A DNA stretch of 64,000 bases, taken from the NCBI RefSeq assembly GCF_003945345.1, contig NZ_AP019308.1, forward strand, positions 7,125,001 to 7,189,000, read 5' to 3'. Under the pieces are notes generated by a model. It saw nothing but the letters and a program-made list of their open reading frames with translations. It made no database searches and was not told where the DNA came from. Positions 18,400 to 27,087 of this stretch are shown here, one piece after another (the stretch's first letter is position 1; each line of letters opens with the position of its first letter). The position numbers were made by a program, and so were the translations under genes. This DNA comes from Paenibacillus baekrokdamisoli. GTDB lineage: Bacteria > Bacillota > Bacilli > Paenibacillales > Paenibacillaceae.

Positions 18400-18960
18400 A
18401 TGGATTTTACTGCGTATATCGGCCATAGATTAAATAAGAATGATCTTAATCACATGTGTCTTGAACTAAATTCGAACAAATTTATTTACACTCAACACTT
18501 CCTACAAGAAATACTTATTTATAATCCTTCTGATGTAAACAAGGTCTGGAAGATCGAAACAGATGATTGGGGTGGAACTATAAGTCTTGATGGACCATGC
18601 GGTCTTACGTTTACTTTCTCGGAACATGTTTGTATGATGTCGCATTATACAAGGTGGTTAACATTTTTGTTAAATGACTTAGAGTTTGATTTTAGATCTC
18701 ACTTAAGAAATGTTTCTTATGAATTAACACGATACTTTAATACGAAATTTGCAATTTATGTGCCTGATAGTTCGAAAAAAGAATCTGCGATAATGGATTT
18801 CCTATGGGAGGATGAAAACAAGAGTATTGAATTTATGAAAAAATGGCTGCTTGAGAAATGTGGTAGCCCAAAGGATGAAATCGATTCTATCTATGTAGAT
18901 TATGAAGATTCTTGGGAATCTGAAGGCTACTTTATAGACTACTTTATAGACTACAAATAA
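18400..18960 (+). CDS. Hypothetical low-GC orphan protein
   Basis: 186-residue acidic soluble protein without recognised domains, signal peptide or membrane helix. Visible composition features are many aromatic residues and an acidic C-terminus with a short repeat (YFIDYFIDYK). The gene is clearly AT-richer than its neighbours and follows an inverted-repeat element, which suggests acquisition by transfer. The start is uncertain: ATG 18400 gives MDFTAYIGHRL, while a GTG at 18382 would add six residues; neither has a standard Shine-Dalgarno spacing. Small acidic orphans can be immunity proteins, but nothing here proves it. Confidence 0.6.
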   Translation: MDFTAYIGHRLNKNDLNHMCLELNSNKFIYTQHFLQEILIYNPSDVNKVWKIETDDWGGTISLDGPCGLTFTFSEHVCMMSHYTRWLTFLLNDLEFDFRSHLRNVSYELTRYFNTKFAIYVPDSSKKESAIMDFLWEDENKSIEFMKKWLLEKCGSPKDEIDSIYVDYEDSWESEGYFIDYFIDYK

Positions 18961-19079
18961 CCTCTGCTTCATTAAACTAACGAGAATCGATAGTTCGATA
19001 AGGTATGACCTCTTAATGCAAAGGTAACACTTAATTCTCATTCAAAAATCAACAATGAAAAATAACACAAACTGTAATA

Positions 19080-19133
19080 AAGAAGCAGCCAGCTAGAACA
19101 GGATTGAACTTGTTCCAGCTCAGGCTGCTTCTT
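19080..19133. terminator. Terminator between convergent genes
   Basis: AAGAAGCAGCC pairs with GGCTGCTTCTT, with an inner AGCT-GAACA / TGTTC-AGCT stem. Its position between the orphan (+) and the PPOX-fold gene (-) fits a shared terminator. Confidence 0.7.
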
Positions 19134-19148
19134 TAGGTATTTTCAAAA

Positions 19149-19781
19149 CTAGTCACCTATAGTAGGTGTATGAGGGCAATAACGGCGCATAAGCTCCAGC
19201 GTTTCCGCATCCATCGGGAGATTGCGCTCTGCAAGGCCCTGTGTGACGGATTGCCGACCTGGTTCTTTCAAATTCTGACCAAACTTAAATTTGCAGCTCG
19301 TTTGTGTGGCATCAATTCGTACGACCGCTACACCCTTCAGACGAGGAATATAGTCGGAATCTTCGGCATCAATGGTTTTGTAGCCGCCCTCTGGCTGAAG
19401 CTTACGCATAAGTGCTTCAAGGACTGTCGCTTTCTCGTGGGGATCGTCGACGATAACGGCATGTCCATCGAATCTCACGGATTTGAAGTAAGCCGTTGCT
19501 GGACATGCCAGCAGTGGATCTGAGAAGTAAGAGGGAATGACGGCATATTCTTTGGCAATGGCGAAGGTGACTGCTTCGTTTGTAGTGAGCTGCTTCATTT
19601 TCTCGCCAATTCGGCTGCCGTGAAAATAAATGGCACCGTTCACATATACAAAATTAAGCGGCGTAACGGAGGGCATTCCATCCTCACTGATGGTACCGAG
19701 AAAACCAAAGCTCATTTCACTTAAGAAAGCTTCCAGCTCCTCTTTATTCTCTTCGTCGATTGCAAATTCTTTTCTACGCAT
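19149..19781 (-). CDS. Pyridoxamine 5'-phosphate oxidase-fold flavoprotein
   Basis: 210-residue protein of the PPOX/NimA-like split-barrel family, which binds FMN or a related flavin. The typical N-terminal segment FLSEMSFGFLGTISEDGMPSVTPLNFVYVNGAIYFHGSR contains the strand order and His of the fold (SVTPLNF, IYFHG). ATG 19781 has GAGGAGG seven bases upstream; the upstream start in the longer frame lacks this. Substrate is unknown; NimA relatives reduce nitro compounds. It is monocistronic, with a GntR gene behind it in the same direction. Confidence 0.85.
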   Translation of the reverse strand: MRRKEFAIDEENKEELEAFLSEMSFGFLGTISEDGMPSVTPLNFVYVNGAIYFHGSRIGEKMKQLTTNEAVTFAIAKEYAVIPSYFSDPLLACPATAYFKSVRFDGHAVIVDDPHEKATVLEALMRKLQPEGGYKTIDAEDSDYIPRLKGVAVVRIDATQTSCKFKFGQNLKEPGRQSVTQGLAERNLPMDAETLELMRRYCPHTPTIGD

Positions 19782-19946
19782 GGGGCAACCTCCTCGTAAC
19801 AACTGTTACGAGCATACCTCTGTAAGTGGCAAGTAAAAAGATCCAATTTGATTCAAAAAAAATGTACCATTTCTCGCAAGCCTATCAGCGTCGTTCGATC
19901 CTACTGATAAAGATGGTATATGCTTCTATTATGGTGAAATGAAGCT

Positions 19947-20675
19947 TCAGCTAAAGGTGCGCTTAACAACGAATTTTAGCCGATCGCCGCGGACGATCAG
20001 ATGAGCATACTCAATCGGCACCTTATGTTCGGTAGACGTTATCGATTCAATCAAGAAGGCGGGCGAACCTTCTGGAACGTCGAAGAAACGGCTGCAGGTA
20101 TCGTCAATCACAATAGGTTCAATTGATTCTATCGCACAATACGGCGTAAGTTGATATTTGCTGCTCAGCAGTTCAAACAAAGATCCCGTCAAATCATCCT
20201 GCAGGAGCTCAGGCGCAAGTCGCCATGGTACGTAAGAGGTAGCGTACTGGAGCGGCTTATTATCGGCATACCGTAAACGGATTAATTTGAAGACAGGATC
20301 TTTCTCTATAATGTTCAGAACCGAAGATAGATGGGGTGTGGCGGGTATGAGCCCAATCGATATTATTTTCGAATGTGGCTGCAAGCCCAGATCCTTCATC
20401 TGTTCTACAAAGCTCCTCACATGCTTGTTAAGAGCATCTTCGATCTTCGGTGCGCTGATGAAGGTTCCCTTCCCTTGTATACGGTGAATCATTCCTTCGA
20501 ATTCTAGCTGCTGCAGTGCCAAGCGTATAGTAGTTCGGCTTACAGTATACTGTTCACATAGTTGGGATTCTGTCGGCAGTTGATCACCTGGCTGGTAATT
20601 CCCAGATGTGATAGCTATCTCTATAAGTGTCTTCACGACATGGTATAAAGGAGTTCCTTGCTTTGCTTCTTTCAA
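19947..20675 (-). CDS. GntR/HutC family transcriptional regulator
   Basis: 242-residue regulator. The winged-helix domain (residues ~8-75) contains PGDQLPTESQLCEQYTVSRTTIRLALQQLEFEGMIHRIQGKGTFI, shown here in key parts: LPTESQL, SRTTIRLAL and GKGTFI. A UTRA effector-binding domain follows. HutC/NagR-type members sense sugar phosphates. A TTG at 20675 with GGGAGG exactly eight bases upstream is the best start; the in-frame ATG at 20702 and further upstream starts lack a ribosome site. It is divergent from the NagB-like gene, so GlcN6P or a related metabolite is a likely effector. Confidence 0.85.
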   Translation of the reverse strand: MKEAKQGTPLYHVVKTLIEIAITSGNYQPGDQLPTESQLCEQYTVSRTTIRLALQQLEFEGMIHRIQGKGTFISAPKIEDALNKHVRSFVEQMKDLGLQPHSKIISIGLIPATPHLSSVLNIIEKDPVFKLIRLRYADNKPLQYATSYVPWRLAPELLQDDLTGSLFELLSSKYQLTPYCAIESIEPIVIDDTCSRFFDVPEGSPAFLIESITSTEHKVPIEYAHLIVRGDRLKFVVKRTFS

Positions 20676-20726
20676 TGTACTAACCTCCCGCGAATTCAAC
20701 ATCATTGTAACATAACCCATCAAATA

Positions 20727-20736
20727 TGTTATAACA
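20727..20736. promoter_or_regulatory. Candidate GntR operator (perfect palindrome)
   Basis: TGTTATAACA lies in the divergent gntR-nagB intergenic region. A related imperfect copy, TTGTAATAACAA, is at 20800-20811, just after the predicted nagB transcription start. Both share ATAACAAATA. Confidence 0.45.
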
Positions 20737-20755
20737 AATAAGGTTATGAATACAG

Positions 20756-20784
20756 TTGACACGAAAATATAACTAATTTATAGT
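20756..20784 (+). promoter_or_regulatory. Sigma-A promoter of the NagB-like gene
   Basis: TTGACA (20756-20761), a 17-bp spacer and TATAGT (20779-20784). The second operator-like box would lie at about +10 to +20, a repressing position. Confidence 0.8.
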
Positions 20785-20853
20785 AACGACATCATTGATT
20801 TGTAATAACAAATATTTAAGATTGCCTTTTGCAATAAGAAAGGAGAGATAGAG

Positions 20854-21579
20854 ATGGAGTTAGTCGTCGTAAAGGATTATCAAGAATTAAGTCGTGTGGG
20901 TGCAGAATGGGTGAAGAAGTTGATCAACGCTAAACCGGATTCGGTGGTTATCCCCGCCTTGGGAAATACGCCAATCGGGATGTATGGGGAATTAACAGCT
21001 ATGCGAGAGGCAGGCCAGTTCGATACGACTAGGATACGGATCTTTCAATTGGATGGGTATCTCGGGCTGGCACCTGAGGATGAGCGTTCGTTAACAGGCT
21101 GGCTGCGCAGATCAATACTAGAGCCTTGGCAGATCGAGGAGAAGCGCGCTGTTCTTCTGGCAGAAGACGGTGTAGAAGTCGGAGCGGTATGCGAGGACTA
21201 TGATCGGAAGATCACTGAGGCAGGCGGTGTAGATGTACTCATACTTGGGCTAGGTCCGAATGGTCATCTTGGATTCAATGAGCCTCCATCAACTGCCAGC
21301 TCTCCAACAAGGGAAGTTCTGCTTACGGCAGAAAGCATTCGCAGTAATGCCGTATATTGGGGAGGCGAAGAGAACGTGCCTAAGTCCTCTTTAACGGCAG
21401 GAATGGATGTCTTGCTTGGTGCACGACATATTCTGCTACTAGTGAGCGGAGAGAACAAACAGGATATTTTGCGCAAGACGATAGAAGGTCCAGTTAGTGA
21501 ACACGTTCCTTCTTCTTTCTTGCAGACGCATCCGAATGTAACCGTTATAGCAGATAAAGGGGCATGGCCTCAGGCATAG
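20854..21579 (+). CDS. Glucosamine-6-phosphate deaminase family protein (NagB-like)
   Basis: 241-residue soluble enzyme of the NagB/6-phosphogluconolactonase fold. The signature LGLGPNGHLGFNEP (about residues 130-143) holds the catalytic His and Glu. FQLDGYLGL corresponds to the LDEY-x-GL motif of NagB, with Asp kept and the next Glu replaced by Gly. It would convert GlcN6P to Fru6P plus ammonia, or act on a related amino-sugar phosphate such as galactosamine-6-phosphate. The Gly change leaves the exact substrate open. AGGAGA lies seven bases upstream of ATG. It is divergent from a GntR regulator and followed by a MocR-type gene 26 bases downstream. Confidence 0.82.
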   Translation: MELVVVKDYQELSRVGAEWVKKLINAKPDSVVIPALGNTPIGMYGELTAMREAGQFDTTRIRIFQLDGYLGLAPEDERSLTGWLRRSILEPWQIEEKRAVLLAEDGVEVGAVCEDYDRKITEAGGVDVLILGLGPNGHLGFNEPPSTASSPTREVLLTAESIRSNAVYWGGEENVPKSSLTAGMDVLLGARHILLLVSGENKQDILRKTIEGPVSEHVPSSFLQTHPNVTVIADKGAWPQA

Positions 21580-21605
21580 TGTAATGTGGCAAGGAGGCGA
21601 TAGGA

Positions 21606-23111
21606 GTGGATTTACGGATTGGTTATGAACGACATTATGCGGAGCTTGGCAGGAAGACGGAGGCATTATATGCAGCGCTTCGAGAAGCCATTATCGGGGG
21701 GCAATTAACAGAAGCAACACGATTGCCGTCTAGCCGCATGCTCGCTGGCTTATATGGCATGTCGCGGGGGTCCGTTAATCAAGTTTATGACATGCTTGTT
21801 GCTGAAGGATTCGTTCGGGCTGCAGCGGGCAGCGGGACATTCGTAGCTTACCCGGCATCAGAGATTAGAGCTAGCTTGGCTGAAGGTGAAGCGATCTCAT
21901 CGCCAGTTTCACTTTCCGAATGGGCACAGCGGCTTAAACCAGTGGCGATACCACAAGTCGTTGAACCGCAGAAATCTAGCTTAACCTGTGCGCAAGAGCA
22001 GGTGAATATTCAGGAAATTAGCTTCGACATCAATAGAGTTGATTCTACTTTATTCCCTGTAGAGGAATGGAAAACCTCGCTCTTTAACGAAGTAAGGGAG
22101 ATGCTGGAGCCTTGGCCGATAAGGGGCGCATCGATTGAAGGTTACTTACCGCTGCGTGAAGCGATTATCTCTGACCTTCGAAGGGAGCGCGGCATTCATG
22201 CAGAGCTATCTCAGCTATTCATAACGAATGGTTCCATGCAGGCAATTGCGCTGCTCTCCATGCTGTTGGTTTCTCCAGGCAGCACCGTTGTAGTAGAGAA
22301 TCCGGGCTATCCTGGAACATGGCGCGCCGTCGACGCTGCTGGTGGAAATGTCCTGACAGCATCGGTGGATGATAGTGGCATTAAACCTCAGGATTGGGAT
22401 GCTCAGCTATTGTTTGTAACGCCGACCAGGCAGTTCCCTAGCGGTGCCGTCTTATCGACGAGCAGGAGACTTGAGCTACTGGATTGGGCATCACGCCGGA
22501 GAGCGGTTATTGTAGAGGATGACTATGATAGCGAGCTGCGCTGGGGTGGACGTCCGGTCGAGCCGTTAAAGGCGCTGGATAGAGAGAATCGAGTTGTTTA
22601 TGTAGGGACATTTTCCAATACGATGTTCGTTAACTTGCGGATTGGTTATGTGGTACTGCCGGAATCGCTTGTCGAAAGCTTTCGTAGAGCGAAGTCACTT
22701 ATGGAGCCGCAGCCTTCAGGTCTCACTGAACAGCGGGCATTGGCACATTTTATGAGGAGTGGTAGTTACGCTAGGCATTTAAGGCGAATGCGGCGTGTCT
22801 GCGGGCGTCGGTTAATTCGTTTTCGTGAGGAAATGAAGCGGATGGAGCGCTGGTTCCGGTTCGTTCCAGCTGATGCAGGTCTTCATATGTACGCACAGTG
22901 GCGAGGAGATCGGGATGAATATTTCTCGTTCAAGGAGGCTTGCCAAGCAGAAGGTGTGAGCTGGTCAGACGGCAGCAGATTCTGGTTTGGGGAGCCGAAT
23001 TTTCATACGGCGCTATTTGGATTCGCTCATCTGGATGAAGAACAGATCCAAGCTGGTGTAGATCGTATGGCGACTGCTGCGCTGAAATGGGCGGGAGAAA
23101 GCAGACATTAG
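21606..23111 (+). CDS. MocR-like GntR regulator with aminotransferase domain lacking the PLP lysine
   Basis: 501-residue protein. The N-terminal winged helix (LPSSRMLAGLYGMSRGSVNQVYDMLVAEGFV, about residues 38-68) is fused to a class I aminotransferase-like domain. MocR/PdxR proteins bind PLP through a Lys in G-T-F-S-K. Here the motif reads G-T-F-S-N-T, with Asn at residue 338 (codon 22617-22619). The usual VTPSHQFP also reads VTPTRQFP. The Asp motif EDDYDSE and NPGYPG are intact. The domain therefore probably cannot form the internal aldimine and may sense a ligand non-covalently. The start is GTG with AAGGAGG eight bases upstream. It is probably co-transcribed with the NagB-like gene. Confidence 0.87.
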   Translation: MDLRIGYERHYAELGRKTEALYAALREAIIGGQLTEATRLPSSRMLAGLYGMSRGSVNQVYDMLVAEGFVRAAAGSGTFVAYPASEIRASLAEGEAISSPVSLSEWAQRLKPVAIPQVVEPQKSSLTCAQEQVNIQEISFDINRVDSTLFPVEEWKTSLFNEVREMLEPWPIRGASIEGYLPLREAIISDLRRERGIHAELSQLFITNGSMQAIALLSMLLVSPGSTVVVENPGYPGTWRAVDAAGGNVLTASVDDSGIKPQDWDAQLLFVTPTRQFPSGAVLSTSRRLELLDWASRRRAVIVEDDYDSELRWGGRPVEPLKALDRENRVVYVGTFSNTMFVNLRIGYVVLPESLVESFRRAKSLMEPQPSGLTEQRALAHFMRSGSYARHLRRMRRVCGRRLIRFREEMKRMERWFRFVPADAGLHMYAQWRGDRDEYFSFKEACQAEGVSWSDGSRFWFGEPNFHTALFGFAHLDEEQIQAGVDRMATAALKWAGESRH

Positions 23112-23139
23112 ATCAGCCATCTAATCAGTCATCAAATAG

Positions 23140-23199
23140 AAAAACGCCATGCGGCTGTTCTCACCTCCAGGAGGATGATCAGCCGCATGGCGTTTTTTT
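23140..23199. terminator. Strong rho-independent terminator after the MocR-like gene
   Basis: AAAACGCCATGCGGCTG pairs with CAGCCGCATGGCGTTTT, ending in seven T. The A-run on the left also suits leftward termination of psd. Confidence 0.92.
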
Positions 23200-23278
23200 G
23201 TGGAAGAAACTTGCGTCGCTGCCAGAGGAAGCGTCAGCCGTTTCTTCTTAAAATATAAGAAAGTATAAGTTTTCTCCA

Positions 23279-24067
23279 TTATTTAGGAAGGATCGTTCCG
23301 AGCTTCTCGCCCATTCGGACCTTCAGGCCAGTCTTCAAGTCACTGCGAGGGATGAACGTTTCATCCTCGGTGAGCAAGACAACTGTAGAACCGAATTCGA
23401 AGTAAGCTAGATCCTGACCTTTCTCGACTTTATCCTGCCGAGGCTCGACATATTTGATGCTGCTAACATTCATAGCGCCAACTTTGACAACTGCAACCTC
23501 AGCGCCGGCATGCCTAATATACGTAATCAGACGTTCGTTCCGACTAAGCACTCTGCGCATGTTGCGCAAGCCGAATTCGTTAACCGGATATACCTTGCCA
23601 GGCACATGCTCACGCTCGACAATCATGCCTTCAACTGGTGTATGAATCCGATGGTAATCTGTTGGACTCAAGTAAAGGACCATATAGAAGCCATCTTTAT
23701 AATTCTCAGTTCGCGGGGAGCGGTTAAGCAGCTCATCGACCGTATAATCCTGACCTTTAACGTTCAAGATTGTGCCTGCTGTAATCGGTCCAGCTCCGGT
23801 AATAAGCGCGTCTACAGGGCTGACTAGTGCTGTAGAATCTGCTTCAATAATGCGCATGCCTGGTTTTAAGCGTCTTGTGAAGAATTCATTCAAGGTGCTA
23901 TATTCCTCAAGCCGTTTCTCGGCTTCATCAACACGAATACCATACATCCGAGCGAATCTCGGGATGAAGCGCCGGCTAGCGGGCGACTGGGCAAATCGAC
24001 CGGTTATTCGCGAAATCCATTTGCGCGAGCTAAGCTCGGTCATTGATCGGAGCAGCCATTTGGTCAT
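23279..24067 (-). CDS. psd: Phosphatidylserine decarboxylase
   Basis: 262-residue membrane-associated enzyme that makes phosphatidylethanolamine from phosphatidylserine using a pyruvoyl group. The self-cleavage motif is FEFGSTVVLL (G-S-T, near residue 225), where Ser becomes the pyruvoyl group. The conserved YLSPTDYHRIHTP (Asp-Tyr-His) and PVDALITG segments are present. Length fits the short prokaryotic type. A stop lies four codons upstream of the chosen ATG, so the start is 24067 or Met9; no ideal ribosome site is visible. pssA is not in this window. Confidence 0.93.
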   Translation of the reverse strand: MTKWLLRSMTELSSRKWISRITGRFAQSPASRRFIPRFARMYGIRVDEAEKRLEEYSTLNEFFTRRLKPGMRIIEADSTALVSPVDALITGAGPITAGTILNVKGQDYTVDELLNRSPRTENYKDGFYMVLYLSPTDYHRIHTPVEGMIVEREHVPGKVYPVNEFGLRNMRRVLSRNERLITYIRHAGAEVAVVKVGAMNVSSIKYVEPRQDKVEKGQDLAYFEFGSTVVLLTEDETFIPRSDLKTGLKVRMGEKLGTILPK

Positions 24068-24223
24068 GCCGGTAGTTCACGTCCTCTCTTCATTTGCAGG
24101 GTCAAATAGGGTGGTCTCCGAACTAGTGTGACATATCACGACTTATTAATCAATAGAGTTCATTTCCAACAGGTTTAACAGGTCGTTAAGTTGCGAATGC
24201 TGGCAAATGAGGTGATGATCGTG

Positions 24224-24505
24224 ATGGGATGGATTTTAGCAGGAGTCATTATTGGCGGTGCGCTGTTGTATCTTCTACGTTCGAGAAGCCGTATCTTGCA
24301 AATCATCATCGATGGTTTGGCAGTGCTGGCTTATTTGGGTTTCTTTATGGAGACTGCTTCGAGCGTCTTGCGAACGTTAATGGATGGTACGGTTTTTATG
24401 ACACAGGTTCACGAGGTGCTGCTTAACTCGATTTTTCTAATAAGTGGGGGCTATTTGGGACCTTATGGCTTGTGTTTCTTGCTTGGACTCGTGAGAAAGA
24501 GCTAG
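24224..24505 (+). CDS. Small hypothetical membrane protein
   Basis: About 93 residues with three hydrophobic segments (GWILAGVIIGGALLYLL, IIIDGLAVLAYLGFFM and SIFLISGGYLGPYGLCFLLGL) and a basic tail RKS. No family is recognised. GAGGTG at 24209-24214 sits nine bases before ATG 24224 and six before GTG 24221; a TTG at 24191 would extend it by eleven residues. It lies divergent from psd and upstream of a glycosyltransferase gene. Role unknown. Confidence 0.65.
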   Translation: MGWILAGVIIGGALLYLLRSRSRILQIIIDGLAVLAYLGFFMETASSVLRTLMDGTVFMTQVHEVLLNSIFLISGGYLGPYGLCFLLGLVRKS

Positions 24506-24670
24506 CAAAGGCAGTTAGCAAATTTGACCTGAATGATAGCTAAGCTGCACAAACACTCGAGCGGAAATCAGAGTCCATTTCATAAGAACAGGGGAGATGT
24601 CGGAGTCCTAATCATTCAAATTTGCGTATGCTATGAAAACAAGCTTAGAAAGAGAGGGGCTGTTGATCTA

Positions 24671-25819
24671 ATGGCGCGACCCAGAATCGCGTTTGTGACG
24701 CCGGGTGCTTTTCCGTTGCCATCGCCTAATAGCGGTTCCGTTGAACGTGTTGTGGAAAAGCTAGTTCCGCTTCTCGTGCCATCCGTGCAGGCACGGATTT
24801 ATGGCCGAATCAGTCGCAAGCTCCCTCATCGCAGTATGCTGGGTGGTGCAGCTTGTGAGCGATATCCGGCAGGCAATAAAAGCCGCTATATAAAGAAGGT
24901 TGGAAAAGCAATCGTAAGGTATAAGCCGGATGTGACGGAGGTTGAGAATCGTCCAGGCACCGTCCTTAAGCTTAAGCGTATGCGGCCAAGCGGCCGAGTA
25001 TGGCTTAATTTGCATTCTGAGACCTTCATTAGGTCCAACTCAATAAAACCTGCAAAGTTAATGAGGAGTTTCAGAGCAGCGGAGAAGATCATCGTTAACA
25101 GTGAGTTCCTCCGTAATATTGTTTCTACTCGTGCACCACAATTTACTCATAAGCTGAACGTCGTTTATCCGGGTGTCGATACCGATCGGTTCCAATCGCA
25201 ATATTCAGTAGAAGGCGCAAGTCGCAGGGAGCGATTACGTGCTTCGCGCGGATGGACGGAACGCAGCGTTGTACTCTTTATGGGTAGGTTGATCGAAAAG
25301 AAGGGTGTTCATCATCTGCTCCGTCTGATGCCGGAAGTCGTAAAACAGCATCCTTCTGCCCTACTCGTTATCGTGGGTGGAGCATTCTACGGTTCTACAA
25401 GGACAACGGCTTATGTCAGGGAGTTGTACCGGCTTGGACGTAAACTGCAGGGGCATGTTCAATTCATTCCCTACGCACCGTATTCAGAGGTTCCGGATTG
25501 GTTCTTGGGAGCGGATGTTGCTGTTGTACCTTCAGGGAGCCGAGAAGCGTTTGGCTTAGTCAACGTGGAAGCAATGTCCTGCGGGCTTCCGGTCATTGCA
25601 ACATGTGCTGGCGGGATGAAAGAAATTATTGAGCATGGTGTTACAGGTTATTTGGTTAACCCGGCCGAGATAGAGTCGGAGATGAGAATCCACCTACTGG
25701 TGCTGCTCCGCAATGATCCATTAAGAGTTTTAATGGGGTTGAAAAGTCGGGAGCGGGTGGAGCAGCACTTCACTTGGCGGCATTCCGCAGCGCGATGGTT
25801 AGAATTGCTGCAGGATTAG
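24671..25819 (+). CDS. Glycosyltransferase family 4 protein (CotSA-like)
   Basis: 382-residue GT-B fold glycosyltransferase. The N-terminal IAFVTPGAFPLPSPNSGSVERVVEKL acceptor-side segment, YPGVDTDRF (mid-protein) and the donor-site E-x7-E motif EAFGLVNVEAMSCGLPVIAT are visible. The layout and length resemble the spore-coat associated CotSA of bacilli, an inference from pattern only. The start at 24671 (MARPRIAFVTP) is chosen because the family begins here; a longer frame reaches 24533. GAGAGGGG lies 11 bases upstream. The gene stands alone, followed 150 bases later by a terminator. Confidence 0.85.
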   Translation: MARPRIAFVTPGAFPLPSPNSGSVERVVEKLVPLLVPSVQARIYGRISRKLPHRSMLGGAACERYPAGNKSRYIKKVGKAIVRYKPDVTEVENRPGTVLKLKRMRPSGRVWLNLHSETFIRSNSIKPAKLMRSFRAAEKIIVNSEFLRNIVSTRAPQFTHKLNVVYPGVDTDRFQSQYSVEGASRRERLRASRGWTERSVVLFMGRLIEKKGVHHLLRLMPEVVKQHPSALLVIVGGAFYGSTRTTAYVRELYRLGRKLQGHVQFIPYAPYSEVPDWFLGADVAVVPSGSREAFGLVNVEAMSCGLPVIATCAGGMKEIIEHGVTGYLVNPAEIESEMRIHLLVLLRNDPLRVLMGLKSRERVEQHFTWRHSAARWLELLQD

Positions 25820-26179
25820 GGTCATGTCAGTTGAACTCTAAGATGAGAGCGGAAAGATCAATATGAGGAGCCAGAATAGCAGCTGTGAATAAAAGGTTGA
25901 AATTTGGCGATAGAATGGGTATTATAGGAATTAATTGAAAGACGGCATTCATAGGACTACTAGCAGGAAGCACCTGCTTGCAGGCTGATTTTAGCTTGCA
26001 GGCAGGTGCTTTTTTCGTTGTCTTAAGTCAGAAAGAGAGCGTCGATTATTGTTGAATGGCGGTAGAACATGTTAATGGTTGATGAAACCGAACGTCAAAA
26101 ATATTGCTTTTCAGTGAAGTAGATAGACCTATTGAAATCCTATATAAATACAAGAAAATTCTAAGGGAGATGAACTTAA
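25820..26179. other. Intergenic region with terminator and an unresolved promoter
   Basis: No gene was found. The terminator at 25968-26015 divides it. The AT-rich part (26100-26165) presumably holds the promoter of the stalk-protein gene, but no pair of boxes with good spacing stands out. Confidence 0.4.
25968..26015 (+). terminator. Rho-independent terminator after the GT4 gene
   Basis: AAGCACCTGC pairs with GCAGGTGCTT around an inner TTGCAGGCT/AGCTTGCAG loop region, followed by T-rich sequence. Confidence 0.85.
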
Positions 26180-27082
26180 ATGAAAAAAAGAATGATTTCT
26201 ACAATTACTGCAGCTGCAGTTCTACTCACATCTTTTGCTTTGGTGCAACACAAGGCAACGGCAAGCCCTTTGCCTAAAATCGTAAGCTCAGATATGCCTA
26301 TTGCTGTACTTTATAATGCACGTAAAATCTCTTCGGATGTCTCCCCAAAAATGATAGACGGAACCGTACTTGTACCAATCCGTTTTGTTGCTGAAAAGTT
26401 GAAGGCTACCATTGATTTAAAAGGAAAAGATATCACTGTAAAAAAGGGAACTAAAACCATTAAGCTTACTATCGGTTCTAAGGCAGCCGTCATCAATGGA
26501 AAATCTACTACTCTCTTACAAGCTGCAATGGTAGAAAAGGGGAGAACTCTTGTGCCTTTACGTGTGATTAGCGAAGGCTTAGCAGTAAAGGTTGAATGGG
26601 ATGCCGTTACGCGGTTTGTTTGGATTGGTAATAAAGATATTCCTGAGCTTAAAGATGTGGCCCCGAAAACAAAGGACATTAAAGACTATATGAATTATTT
26701 TAAAGGTAACGAAGGCGAGCTTCAGTTTGAAGGAAGAAATAAAACGACAGCTACAATAATCGCAAATGACTTGTTCCCTTTTCAAGTGGACGGTAGGGTA
26801 TTTTATAGACTTGATTTAGCAAAGAGTGATAAAGGAAATATATATATTAAGGTCGTGACCACAGACAAAGGGATTATGGTTACTCCTCTCTTCTTTCTTG
26901 GACCAGATAATCTCTACAGAACACGTAATTCACCGGCTTATTTAAGAGAGACTGTTGGGAGTATCAGACTAAATTATTATCCTGTTGATGCCCGCGATTC
27001 TTATAAAATAAACATGGCTAAATATGTTGGTTTGTATCTCAGTTACGATTCCTTGGTCTTAATGAATAACCCTTGGAGGTAA
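26180..27082 (+). CDS. Secreted stalk-domain protein (copper amine oxidase N-like)
   Basis: 300-residue exported protein. The Sec signal peptide MKKRMISTITAAAVLLTSFALVQ precedes HKATAS. Two halves of the Cu-amine-oxidase-N1 ('stalk') domain follow: DGTVLVPIRFVAEKLKA (about 55-75) and EKGRTLVPLRVISEGLAVKVEWD (about 118-140). The C-terminal ~150 residues are unassigned. Such domains are abundant in surface proteins of Paenibacillus. GGGAGA lies nine bases before ATG. The stop overlaps the possible ATG of the next gene (TAATG), so it is coupled to the giant surface protein and may act with it at the cell surface. Confidence 0.85.
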   Translation: MKKRMISTITAAAVLLTSFALVQHKATASPLPKIVSSDMPIAVLYNARKISSDVSPKMIDGTVLVPIRFVAEKLKATIDLKGKDITVKKGTKTIKLTIGSKAAVINGKSTTLLQAAMVEKGRTLVPLRVISEGLAVKVEWDAVTRFVWIGNKDIPELKDVAPKTKDIKDYMNYFKGNEGELQFEGRNKTTATIIANDLFPFQVDGRVFYRLDLAKSDKGNIYIKVVTTDKGIMVTPLFFLGPDNLYRTRNSPAYLRETVGSIRLNYYPVDARDSYKINMAKYVGLYLSYDSLVLMNNPWR

Positions 27083-27087
27083 TGACT

